Source of the DNA: Sphingobium trunci
Lineage (GTDB): Bacteria > Pseudomonadota > Alphaproteobacteria > Sphingomonadales > Sphingomonadaceae
NCBI RefSeq assembly: GCF_022664535.1
Contig: NZ_JAKUJY010000025.1
Coordinates: 1-56,831 of the forward strand
Direction of reading: 5' to 3'
Length of the DNA stretch: 56,831 nt
A program made the translations under genes and the position numbers. Below, piece by piece: positions 27,433-35,016 of the stretch. Positions within the stretch are counted from its first letter, which is position 1. Each line of letters opens with the position of its first letter. The notes beneath the pieces are model-generated. The model saw only the letters and a list, made by a program, of their open reading frames with translations. It did no database searches and had not been told where the DNA came from.

Positions 27433-27461
27433 ATGGTTTGGCCCCATACTGGCGAAACCAT
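27433..27461. promoter_or_regulatory. 29-bp palindrome in the ligase/SDR 4 divergent promoter
   Basis: ATGGTTTGGCC (27433-27443) and GGCGAAACCAT (27451-27461) match at 10 of 11 paired positions with a 7-nt centre. It lies 66 nt from the ligase start and 69 nt from the SDR 4 start, nearly midway. The pattern is unlike the lux-box-like sites. Confidence 0.55.
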
Positions 27462-27529
27462 CAGTGCCCTGGAGCGACAGGAGGATTATGTTGCCGGGCG
27501 ACAAGCGGTTTTACGATCGGGAGAGTGCA

Positions 27530-28291
27530 ATGGATCTGGGGCTGAAGGGCAGGAAAGCGATCCTGATCGGTGCCAATGCCAGCGTCGGGCGGCATACGGC
27601 GGAGGTTCTGGCGCAGGAGGGCTGTCATGTCGCCCTTTGCGGCCGCACGCAGGAAAAGGTCGACCGCGTGGTCGAGACGGTCAGGGGCTTCGAGGTTCAG
27701 GCCTTCGGCAAGGCGGTGGACGCCAGCGACGCGGTCGCCTTGCCTGCCTTCATCCAGGAGGCAGCGGCCGCCCTGGGGGGTTGCGACATCTTCATTTCCT
27801 TCGTCTCCACCAATCTGGGTGTCGACAGCGACGAGGGATGGCAGGCCGTGATGAACGCCGACATTCTGCCCCTTTCGCGCGGTATCCGCACAGCGCTCCC
27901 CTTCCTGCAAAAATCCGATGCGGGGTCGATCGTTACCCTGTCCTCGACGGGCGCGGTGGAAGACTTCATGGGGCCGCAGCCCTATAATGCGCTCAAGGCG
28001 GCGGTCATCAATTACAGCAATGCGCTGGCGCAGAAACATGCGGCGGAGGGCATTCGCGTCAATTGCCTGATCCCCGGGCCCATCTATACCGATGATGGCC
28101 CATGGGCCGCGATCAAGGCCAATATGGCGGAATTTTACGACGGCATTCTCTCGCAAATTCCCATGGGCCGCATGTGCACCGGCGAAGAGATTGGCCGCGC
28201 CGTCGCCTTCGTCGCCTCGCCCGCCTGCCGCTTCATGACCGGGGCCAGCCTGGTCATCGACGGCGGCTTTACCAGGCGGGTGCAGTTCTGA
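27530..28291 (+). CDS. Short-chain dehydrogenase/reductase (SDR 4, atypical nucleotide motif)
   Basis: This 253-residue SDR keeps Ser138/139 and Tyr152/Lys156 (YNALK), but two usual motifs are altered. The glycine motif reads GANASVG and the NNAG element is replaced by ISFVSTNLG. The ATG at 27530 follows GGGAGAG; an in-frame ATG at 27488 lies only 3 nt from an AGGAGG and would add 14 residues. It is followed after 13 nt by a ThuA-like gene. The altered motifs suggest a specialised SDR branch rather than loss of function. Confidence 0.86.
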   Translation: MDLGLKGRKAILIGANASVGRHTAEVLAQEGCHVALCGRTQEKVDRVVETVRGFEVQAFGKAVDASDAVALPAFIQEAAAALGGCDIFISFVSTNLGVDSDEGWQAVMNADILPLSRGIRTALPFLQKSDAGSIVTLSSTGAVEDFMGPQPYNALKAAVINYSNALAQKHAAEGIRVNCLIPGPIYTDDGPWAAIKANMAEFYDGILSQIPMGRMCTGEEIGRAVAFVASPACRFMTGASLVIDGGFTRRVQF

Positions 28292-28304
28292 CCGGAGAGC
28301 AAGG

Positions 28305-29066
28305 ATGAGCGAGGAAAGACCGACGCGGATCAACTGCGTCCTGATAGCGGGCGGGCTGTATCACGATTTCGATTTCGCCCGGCTGGAGCTGTTGAAGCTG
28401 CTGGGCGAAGACCCGCGCGTGCGCACCCGCGTGTTCGAGGATTACAGCCAGGTGGACGCGATCCGCGAGGCGGATTTCCTGATCACCTATACCTGCGACG
28501 TCATCCCGCCGCTGGAGGTGCAGGAGGCGCTGCGGGACTGGGTGAAGGATGGTGGGCGCTGGTATGCGCTGCACGGCACCAACTCGGTGCTGCGCCTGTT
28601 TGACAACGGCCTTTACGGCAGCCCGCGCTGGGCGCCGCTGATGATGGAGACGCTGGGGACGCAGTTCATAGCCCATCCGCCGATCGCGCCTTACAAGGTG
28701 ACGGTCGCCGATGCCGGGCACCCGCTGACGAAGGGGGTGGAGCCGTTCGAGACGACGGACGAGCTCTATCTGATGGAGCGGCATGGCGACCTGCATGTCC
28801 TGCTGGAAACCGAATTCGAGGGCGACGCCACCGGCTTTGACGAGCATGAATGGGCGCATGACCGGCATCCGGTGCTCTATATCAAGCCGCAGGGCGAGGG
28901 TGCCATACTCTACAATACGCTGGGCCATTGCCGGGGGCATTATGACATGCAACCCACGCTGGACTGGTGGCCGCAGGTTGACCGCTGCGCCTGGGATTTG
29001 CCGGTCTTTTACGATCTGCTGCGGCGCGGCATCGAATGGGCGAAGGACGGCAAGAAGCGCAGCTGA
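28305..29066 (+). CDS. ThuA-like domain protein
   Basis: This 253-residue protein matches the ThuA/trehalose-utilisation fold, a glutamine-amidotransferase-like domain: VLIAGGLYHDFD near the start, ADFLITYTCDVIPPLEVQEALRDWVKDGGRWYALHGTN, and GEGAILYNTLGHCRGHYD. ThuA proteins are linked to oxidised-sugar metabolism, but their biochemistry is poorly known. It is co-transcribed with SDR 4. Confidence 0.8.
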   Translation: MSEERPTRINCVLIAGGLYHDFDFARLELLKLLGEDPRVRTRVFEDYSQVDAIREADFLITYTCDVIPPLEVQEALRDWVKDGGRWYALHGTNSVLRLFDNGLYGSPRWAPLMMETLGTQFIAHPPIAPYKVTVADAGHPLTKGVEPFETTDELYLMERHGDLHVLLETEFEGDATGFDEHEWAHDRHPVLYIKPQGEGAILYNTLGHCRGHYDMQPTLDWWPQVDRCAWDLPVFYDLLRRGIEWAKDGKKRS

Positions 29067-29092
29067 AATCCTCTCCTGCGCGGATGGGCACC

Positions 29093-29458
29093 TCAAGCCA
29101 GCGACGTCACCGGTAGATGTTCCGCGCCGGGCGCTTCATCCGGCACCGCGACTTCGATCCAGCCTTCTCCATCCTCGCGCAGGTCGAAGCGCATCAACGG
29201 CTTATAGTCGGCCCCGCCCATGCATTCGCCATTTTCCAGCTTGAACCGCGCGCCATGCAGTGGGCACATGATCGCCCCACGCCGCACCCGTCCATCGGGC
29301 GCGAAGCTCGCCGCCTGATGCGAGCAGCGGTTGATGAGGGCGTACAGCTTGCCCTCTTCCCGCACGATCAGAACCGGCCAGCCATTGACGACAAAGGCCT
29401 GCAAGGATCGGTCGGCAATCTCCTCCGCCCTGGCCACCCGGTAGAAATTCTGCGACAT
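29093..29458 (-). CDS. Rieske-type ferredoxin
   Basis: This 121-residue single-domain protein carries a [2Fe-2S] Rieske site: Cys45-x-His47 and Cys65-x2-His68 (CSH and CPLH). It lacks a catalytic domain and is the size of oxygenase ferredoxins. It is the only electron carrier in the window that could serve the four Rieske oxygenases; no flavin reductase is encoded here. The ATG at 29458 starts directly before the fold. It is last in a leftward acyl-CoA dehydrogenase-EthD-ferredoxin unit. Confidence 0.88.
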   Translation of the reverse strand: MSQNFYRVARAEEIADRSLQAFVVNGWPVLIVREEGKLYALINRCSHQAASFAPDGRVRRGAIMCPLHGARFKLENGECMGGADYKPLMRFDLREDGEGWIEVAVPDEAPGAEHLPVTSLA

Positions 29459-29489
29459 TCCTGTTTCGATCCTGATTGAAGATATCCGG

Positions 29490-29849
29490 TCAAGCATCCC
29501 TCGGGCCCAGGGCACTTTCGCATTCCTCGACGGTGAACGACAAGATGGCAGCGCGGTCAAACAGCCGTTCCTCGTCCTGCGCTATTTCCTGTGCTACCGC
29601 CGGTTCGGCCAGAGCGGCAAGGCAGCGGTCATGCGCGGCGCGATCGGCAAAGCCGATTTCCATCACCACATCGAAATCGGGGGTGGGCGCACCGGCATCG
29701 ATCGGCGCGACATAGCGGCGCACATAGCGCAGCGCATGGCCGGAGAGCACGCGCTCCCCGATCCGCCGGTGATGAAGTTCATAATGGTCGCGAAACGCCT
29801 CGACCGTTAGGCCGGGCCTGCGTTTCAGCAAAGTGACGCGCGTGAACAT
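29490..29849 (-). CDS. EthD-family small protein
   Basis: This 119-residue protein matches the EthD dimeric alpha-beta barrel: LLKRRPGLTVEAFRDHYELHHRRI near the start, then DFDVVMEIGFADRAAHDRCLAAL. EthD proteins are accessory or unknown-function partners in oxygenase pathways (first seen with ether-degrading P450). It is 5 nt after the acyl-CoA dehydrogenase. Confidence 0.8.
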   Translation of the reverse strand: MFTRVTLLKRRPGLTVEAFRDHYELHHRRIGERVLSGHALRYVRRYVAPIDAGAPTPDFDVVMEIGFADRAAHDRCLAALAEPAVAQEIAQDEERLFDRAAILSFTVEECESALGPRDA

Positions 29850-29854
29850 GGCGG

Positions 29855-30958
29855 TCAGGCGGCCGCCGTCAGCTGCACATAGTGGCGCAAATCCCAGTCC
29901 GCGTCACCCAGCAGTGCCGCCAGCAGCATCGTCCGCTTGAACGCCTGTCCGACCATCAGTTCCTCGGTCGTGCCGATACCGCCATGCAGCTGCACCGCCT
30001 CTTCCGCGATCTTCATGGCGCAGCCGCTGATATAGGCCTTGGCACCGACGACCGCGGCATGCGCCTCCGCCGTGCCCGGATTCTGGGCCGCGGCGCGATA
30101 AAGTTGCGAGCGGCTGAGTTCGACCATCGCATAGCCGTCCGCCAGACGATGCTGCACCGCCTGAAACCGGCCGATCGGCTGGCCGAACTGCTGGCGTGTC
30201 TTCACATAGTCGACCGTGGCGTCGAACATATGGCCCATCAGCCCGATCAGTTCGGCAACGATCGCAAGCCGCGCCTGATCCAGCACCCCTTCCAGGGCAG
30301 CCTGCCCTTGCGGCAGCAGGATCGCGGGCACATCCCTGAACAGGATGTCGCTTGCGACCGATCCGTCGACCAGCCGGTAATCGGTCCGCGTCATGCCATC
30401 GGCCGACGCATCGACCAGATAGACGCCGGGCGTCCCATTCTCTTCGCGGGCGGTCACCAGCAATATGTCCGCATAGCCGCCGCCCATGACGCAGCTTTTG
30501 GCGCCATCAATCCGAATCTGCCCGTCACGGCGCAGCACCCGTGTCTGCGGCTTCGTCGCCAGAAAACGCGCGCCTGGCTCCAGATGCGCCAGCGCGGGAA
30601 GGCTTTCCCCCGCAATGATGCGCGGGAGCAACTGCGCCTTTGTGGCATCCGATGCGCCCCGGTCGACGAGCGAGGCAGCGGTCAGGATGACCGGCAGCAC
30701 CGGCTCTGTGGCGACGCCCCTTCCCAGCGCCTCAGCCACGGTGATGAGTTCGACCGCGCCGCCGCCCAACCCGCCATGCTCTTCCGAAAAGGGCAGGGCC
30801 AGCAGGCCGGTTTCGGCCAATATCCGCCACCCCTGCCGCGAAAAGCCCCATGGTTCGGCAATATAGGAAAGGCGGCGGATCGGATCATAATGATCCGCGA
30901 CGAACCTTTCGACCAGATCGCGCAGCAAGCGCTGATCTTCGTTGAGATCGAAGTTCAC
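29855..30958 (-). CDS. Acyl-CoA dehydrogenase (first copy)
   Basis: This flavoprotein of about 367 residues has acyl-CoA dehydrogenase features: NEDQRLLRDLVERF at the N-terminus, RQQFGQPIGRFQAVQHRLAD, and a C-terminal QLHGGIGTTEELMVGQAFKR with the probable catalytic Glu. I placed the start at a GTG (30958) preceded by GGGGA, since no ATG lies near the fold start. It would form a 2,3-enoyl-CoA. It leads a leftward unit divergent from luxR. Confidence 0.87.
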   Translation of the reverse strand: MNFDLNEDQRLLRDLVERFVADHYDPIRRLSYIAEPWGFSRQGWRILAETGLLALPFSEEHGGLGGGAVELITVAEALGRGVATEPVLPVILTAASLVDRGASDATKAQLLPRIIAGESLPALAHLEPGARFLATKPQTRVLRRDGQIRIDGAKSCVMGGGYADILLVTAREENGTPGVYLVDASADGMTRTDYRLVDGSVASDILFRDVPAILLPQGQAALEGVLDQARLAIVAELIGLMGHMFDATVDYVKTRQQFGQPIGRFQAVQHRLADGYAMVELSRSQLYRAAAQNPGTAEAHAAVVGAKAYISGCAMKIAEEAVQLHGGIGTTEELMVGQAFKRTMLLAALLGDADWDLRHYVQLTAAA

Positions 30959-31100
30959 GCTGATGTCCCCTACTCTCCATAATCCGTTTTTTCGCCGCAA
31001 GCCGGCGTCCGGTCATGTTAAAGCATGATGACGGCGGTCCAGCCGACTGCCCTTTCCACTAGTTCGCCCACCAAAACCGGGCACGCGGGAGGGTTCCGGC

Positions 31101-31120
31101 ACCTATCAATAATCATAGGA
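31101..31120. promoter_or_regulatory. Lux-box-like palindrome 2, upstream of luxR (complete arms)
   Basis: CCTA (31102-31105), 10 nt, TAGG (31116-31119), preceded by A and followed by A. Its centre TCAATAATCA resembles the centre of the site at 52237. It lies 45 nt upstream of the luxR-type gene and 143 nt from the acyl-CoA dehydrogenase start. Confidence 0.55.
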
Positions 31121-31164
31121 TTTGAACGCTTGTCTAAGCATCTTGGCGGGCGTAGCTTCCCTCC

Positions 31165-32037
31165 ATGGAGAGATCAGACGACTCATTCGTCGCCTGCATG
31201 GATCATGTCGACCAAGAGAGCATAAGCCCGGTCGATTTGCGGTCCCGCAGGCAGGGCGCCATCTTCATCGCGTCGATCGACGATGTTCGACCCGCGGCTG
31301 AAGCCATACGCGATCTTGCCAGGGAACTGAGCAATTTCCGTGTCGCAGCCTGCGCCAACATCGCCTCCAAGATGCCGATGACCGACGCCGACGGCAACGC
31401 GCTGGCGTCCTCCATCTTCGGCTGGCCGGGATCGAAGGACCAGTGGTGGAAAAAGCCGCTGCTCGCGCTCAGTTCCCCCCTCACCTTCGCCTGTCGTTAT
31501 GAAAGCGAACCCTTCTGGGCCAATGCGGAGGGCATCCACACCCGCGCGCCCAATCCCCTGCTCGACCAGATCGACCTGTCGCATTTCCATGATGAGGTGA
31601 ATGCCGACGCTGTGATCGTCATTCCCGTCCATCTGCCCTTCGGCCAGATCGGCGTGGTCAGCTTCTCTCCGATGGATCCGGGACGCAGCGACCTGTCGGG
31701 CGAGTTCGACCTCTATGCCGATATATTGGAGTATCAGAGCCGCCGTTTCATCAACGGCTATTCCCGCGTCACCAGTCAGCGCCCCTGGATTCCGCGAAAC
31801 TGCCGCCTGTCAAAGCGAGAAGTCGAATGTCTGCGCTGGGCGGCGCTGGGCAAGACCGACGTCGAGATCGCGATGATCCTTGGCCGCAGCTGCGCCACGG
31901 TGCGCTTCCACATTCACAATGCCGCAATCAAGCTGGAGGCGGTCAACCGCAGCCAGACGGTCTTCAAGGCGACCCAACTGGGCTATCTGGGCAGCGTCGC
32001 GGCGGTTCGTTCATCCCCCCAGCACCATCACGCGTAA
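31165..32037 (+). CDS. LuxR-family regulator with quorum-sensing-type HTH (LuxR solo)
   Basis: This 290-residue regulator has an N-terminal ligand-binding-like domain (about residues 45-205) and a GerE/LuxR helix-turn-helix at about 214-276. The HTH matches quorum-sensing LuxR proteins closely: LSKREVECLRWAALGKTDVEIAMILGR, then TVRFHIHNA and NRSQTVFKA. The acyl-homoserine-lactone pocket pattern (W..Y...DP) is not obvious, so the ligand may not be an AHL. No luxI lies in the window. Lux-box-like sites near several island promoters make it the best candidate regulator (inference). The ATG at 31165 lacks a clear ribosome-binding site; an ATG at 31198 is an alternative. Confidence 0.85.
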   Translation: MERSDDSFVACMDHVDQESISPVDLRSRRQGAIFIASIDDVRPAAEAIRDLARELSNFRVAACANIASKMPMTDADGNALASSIFGWPGSKDQWWKKPLLALSSPLTFACRYESEPFWANAEGIHTRAPNPLLDQIDLSHFHDEVNADAVIVIPVHLPFGQIGVVSFSPMDPGRSDLSGEFDLYADILEYQSRRFINGYSRVTSQRPWIPRNCRLSKREVECLRWAALGKTDVEIAMILGRSCATVRFHIHNAAIKLEAVNRSQTVFKATQLGYLGSVAAVRSSPQHHHA

Positions 32038-32065
32038 AGGCATTTTCCGGTGCCCCTTGATGCCT

Positions 32066-32096
32066 CCGCCCGGTCACGGGCGGGGGTTTCTGTTTT
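32066..32096 (+). terminator. Rho-independent terminator after luxR
   Basis: CCGCCCG (32066-32072) pairs with CGGGCGG (32077-32083) over a 4-nt loop, followed by GGGTTTCTGTTTT. It separates luxR from the operon beginning at 32203. Confidence 0.75.
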
Positions 32097-32131
32097 GTGC
32101 CTATCTCCACGATCGCCTCTCACTATTTCCA

Positions 32132-32151
32132 ACCTATTCTTTTCTACAGCA
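32132..32151. promoter_or_regulatory. Lux-box-like site 3 (one arm mismatch)
   Basis: ACCTA (32132-32136), 10 nt, CAGC (32147-32150): the right arm has one mismatch to CAGG. It lies 52 nt upstream of the DUF35 gene that starts the longest operon of the island. Confidence 0.4.
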
Positions 32152-32202
32152 GCCATCGAGCTGCACTCTTTCCATAGTCGGCCAAGGAAGGAGAGGCCGT
32201 TC

Positions 32203-32610
32203 ATGGGTGAGGTCATCGACATTGCGGAAGGACTGTTCGTCGCAGAACCTCAGCCAGCGCTGCTGGGCGGACGGCACAAGGCGACGGGGCGCATCGTCTT
32301 CCCCTGCCCGACCGGTACCGGCGACTATGAACCGATCCGTCTGCCGCACCGGGGCACGCTCTGGTCCTGGACGGTTCAGCGCTTCCGCCCCAAGACCCCG
32401 CCCTATGCGGGACCGGAGGATTTCGTCCCCTTCGCGCTGGGCTATGTCGAGCTGCCCGGTGCGGTAATCGTGGAGACGCCCCTCACCGCTGTCGCTTTCG
32501 AAGATCTGAAGATCGGCATGGAAATGGAAACCGTCCTCATCCTATTCAACGAAGATGCCGAGGGGCGTAAGATCCGCACCTTCGCCTTCGCCCCCGTCGG
32601 GAAGGATTGA
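32203..32610 (+). CDS. DUF35 OB-fold protein, partner of thiolase-like enzyme
   Basis: This 135-residue protein matches DUF35 OB-fold proteins in its later part: GTLWSWTVQRFRPKTPPYAG, FALGYVELPGAVIVETPL and FAFAPVG. The rubredoxin-like zinc ribbon that usually precedes the OB fold is degenerate, keeping only one of four cysteines (Cys35). DUF35 proteins form complexes with thiolase-like proteins, for example in steroid side-chain retro-aldol cleavage. The thiolase-like gene follows after 3 nt. The ATG at 32203 is preceded by AAGGAGAGG. Confidence 0.82.
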   Translation: MGEVIDIAEGLFVAEPQPALLGGRHKATGRIVFPCPTGTGDYEPIRLPHRGTLWSWTVQRFRPKTPPYAGPEDFVPFALGYVELPGAVIVETPLTAVAFEDLKIGMEMETVLILFNEDAEGRKIRTFAFAPVGKD

Positions 32611-32613
32611 GCC

Positions 32614-33759
32614 ATGGCGGACGTCTTCATCGTCGGCATCGGCATCCACCCCTTCGGCCGCACCGACGCCCTCTCCGGGTTGCAACAGGGCGCCTATGCG
32701 GTCGGCAAGGCGCTGAGGGATGCCGGGCTCGAATGGGCCGACATGCAGTTCGGCTTCGGCGGTTCGGAGAGCAGCGGCAATGCCGACACCATCGTCAATG
32801 AAATGGGCCTGACGGGCATCCCTATCATCAATGTCCGCAATGGCTGCGCCACTGGCGGATCGTCATTGATCGGCACATGGCAGGGCATCGCGTCGGGGCA
32901 ATATGATCTTGGCGTCGCGTTCGGATTCGACAAGCATCCGCGGGGCGCGTTCAACGCCATGCCGTCCGAATACAGCCTGCCCGACTGGTATGGCGAAGTG
33001 GGCATGATGGTGACGACCCAGTTTTTCGCCATGAAGCTGCAACGCTACATGGCGCAATATGGCATCAGCCATGAAGCGCTGGGCCGGGTCGCGCAGAAGG
33101 CGTTCGACAATGCCGTCCATGCGCCACATGCTTGGCGGCGCTCGCCGGTCGATCTGGACACGATCCTCACCAGCACAATGATCTCCGATCCGCTCACCAA
33201 ATATATGTTCTGTTCGCCTGCCGAGGGCGGCGTCGCGCTGATCCTCGCCAGCGAGAAGAAGGCGCGTGAACTGGGCCGGGCGGATATCCGGATCAAGGCG
33301 GCGGTGACGCGCTCCCGGCCGGCCGGTTCCTTCGAGGTCTTCTCCCCCAGCCTTTCGATCGAGCGTGGCGGCGCGCCGACGCTGCTCGCGTCCGCGGCGG
33401 CCTTCGACATGGCGGGTATCGGGCCGCAGGATATCGACGTCGCCCAGCTTCAGGACACAGAGTCGGGCGCAGAGATCATGCACATGGCCGAAAACGGCTT
33501 CTGCAAGGATGGCGAGCAGGAAGAATGGCTGGCCGAGGGCTGGAGCCGGATCGGCGGGCGGCTGCCGGTCAACACCGACGGCGGTTGTCTTGCCTGCGGG
33601 GAGCCGATCGGCGCCTCCGGGCTGCGGCAGGTCTATGAAAATGTCTTGCAGCTTCGCGGCGCGGGCGGCGGACGTCAGGTGCCCGGCAATCCCCGCACGG
33701 CCTATACCCATGTCTATGGAGCGCCGGGCATTTCGGGCGTCACCATTTTGGAACGATAA
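32614..33759 (+). CDS. Thiolase-like protein (SCP-x/Ltp type)
   Basis: This 381-residue protein has the thiolase fold: NVRNGCATGGSSLIGTWQGIASG with Cys78 at the usual nucleophile position, and C-terminal GGCLACGEPIGASG. In that last motif the usual His of GHP is Glu, and the ending THVYGAPGISG differs from true thiolases. This branch includes lipid-transfer-protein-like aldolases and acyltransferases that work with DUF35 partners. It could perform thiolytic, retro-aldol or acyl-transfer cleavage. It is sandwiched between DUF35 and acyl-CoA dehydrogenase genes. Confidence 0.86.
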   Translation: MADVFIVGIGIHPFGRTDALSGLQQGAYAVGKALRDAGLEWADMQFGFGGSESSGNADTIVNEMGLTGIPIINVRNGCATGGSSLIGTWQGIASGQYDLGVAFGFDKHPRGAFNAMPSEYSLPDWYGEVGMMVTTQFFAMKLQRYMAQYGISHEALGRVAQKAFDNAVHAPHAWRRSPVDLDTILTSTMISDPLTKYMFCSPAEGGVALILASEKKARELGRADIRIKAAVTRSRPAGSFEVFSPSLSIERGGAPTLLASAAAFDMAGIGPQDIDVAQLQDTESGAEIMHMAENGFCKDGEQEEWLAEGWSRIGGRLPVNTDGGCLACGEPIGASGLRQVYENVLQLRGAGGGRQVPGNPRTAYTHVYGAPGISGVTILER

Positions 33760-33764
33760 GAGAG

Positions 33765-34973
33765 ATGGACCTGCATTTCACCCCAGAGGATGAGGACTTC
33801 CGCCAGAGCGTGCGGGCTTTTCTCGACACGCATCTCCCCGGGCATCTGCGCGAGGGCATGGCGGCGACCCCCGGCGTCTTCGTCGAACCCGATATCGGCC
33901 GGGAATGGCAGCGCATCCTGCATGAAAAGGGGTGGCTTGCCTATAATTGGCCTGTGACAAGCGGCGGCACCGGCTGGACTCCGGTGCAGCGCTATATTTT
34001 CGAGAAGGAATGTGCGCTCGCCGATGCACCCAGCCTGCCGGTGCTGAGCCTCAAGCTGCTCGGCCCGGTCATCTGCCGCTTCGGTACCGCGGAACAGAAG
34101 GCGCGCCTATTGCCCCGCATTCTCGACGGCAGTGATTATTGGTGTCAGGGCTTTTCCGAACCGGGCTCAGGCTCCGACCTTGCCAGCCTCAGAACGCGGG
34201 CGGAGCGGCGCGGCGACCATTATGTCATCAACGGCCGCAAGCTGTGGACGACCCATGCGCATCACGCGAACAAGATCTTCTGCCTGGTCCGCACCGATGC
34301 CGAAGCGAAGGCGCAGCGCGGCATCAGCTTCCTGCTGGTCGACATGAACCAGCCCGGCGTCGAGGTGCGGCCGATCAAGGGGCTTGCCGGGGATCATGAG
34401 GTCAATGAAGTCTTTCTGGACGAGGTCGTGACCCCCGCCGAAAATCTGGTGGGTGAGGAAGGCATGGGCTGGACCATCGCCAAATTCCTGCTCGAAAATG
34501 AGCGCGGCGGCGCGTGCCACGCACCCAAGCTGCTGTCGGACATCCAGAAACTGCGCCGCAATGCTGCGTTGGAGCCGGATGGCCAAGGCGGCACCATGGC
34601 GGATGACAGCGCCTTCATGGCCGCCCTTGCCCGCATCGAGCTGACCGCGCAGGCGCTGGAGATGACCGAGCTGCGGGTACTGGCCGAAATCGCCAAGGGG
34701 CTGCCACCCGGCCCGCAGACCTCGCTGTCGAAGATGATCGCCTCTACCCTGCGGCAGCAGGTCGACGGCATGGCGGTGCGGCTCTACGGCTATGCCGGGC
34801 TTGCGCTGGAGCCGCGACGCCCGCTTTATGGCGAGGCGGCGCCGGCGCCGATCCACAGCAAGGCGGCGCAGCTGGCCGCGCCCCGCTATCTCAACAGTCT
34901 CGCCTGGACCATTTTCGGTGGCACGAACGAAATCCAGCGTACCATCATCGCCAAAACCGTATTGGGTCTATGA
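33765..34973 (+). CDS. Acyl-CoA dehydrogenase (second copy)
   Basis: This 402-residue enzyme has standard acyl-CoA dehydrogenase motifs: YWCQGFSEPGSGSDLASLRTRAER (flavin/substrate region), NGRKLWTTHAHHA, and the C-terminal TIFGGTNEIQRTIIAKTVLGL. It introduces a double bond into an acyl-CoA, supplying substrate for the neighbouring thiolase-like/DUF35 pair. It starts 5 nt after the thiolase-like gene. The chemistry on a cyclic or branched acyl group is an inference from context. Confidence 0.9.
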   Translation: MDLHFTPEDEDFRQSVRAFLDTHLPGHLREGMAATPGVFVEPDIGREWQRILHEKGWLAYNWPVTSGGTGWTPVQRYIFEKECALADAPSLPVLSLKLLGPVICRFGTAEQKARLLPRILDGSDYWCQGFSEPGSGSDLASLRTRAERRGDHYVINGRKLWTTHAHHANKIFCLVRTDAEAKAQRGISFLLVDMNQPGVEVRPIKGLAGDHEVNEVFLDEVVTPAENLVGEEGMGWTIAKFLLENERGGACHAPKLLSDIQKLRRNAALEPDGQGGTMADDSAFMAALARIELTAQALEMTELRVLAEIAKGLPPGPQTSLSKMIASTLRQQVDGMAVRLYGYAGLALEPRRPLYGEAAPAPIHSKAAQLAAPRYLNSLAWTIFGGTNEIQRTIIAKTVLGL

Positions 34974-35016
34974 TCCACAATATGAGCCCAGAATATAGGA
35001 AAGTACGGAGAGAGAT

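Noticed and set aside
27468..27481. CCTG-N6-CAGG palindrome
   Set aside because: Spacing is wrong and it overlaps a ribosome-binding-site-like AGGAGG.
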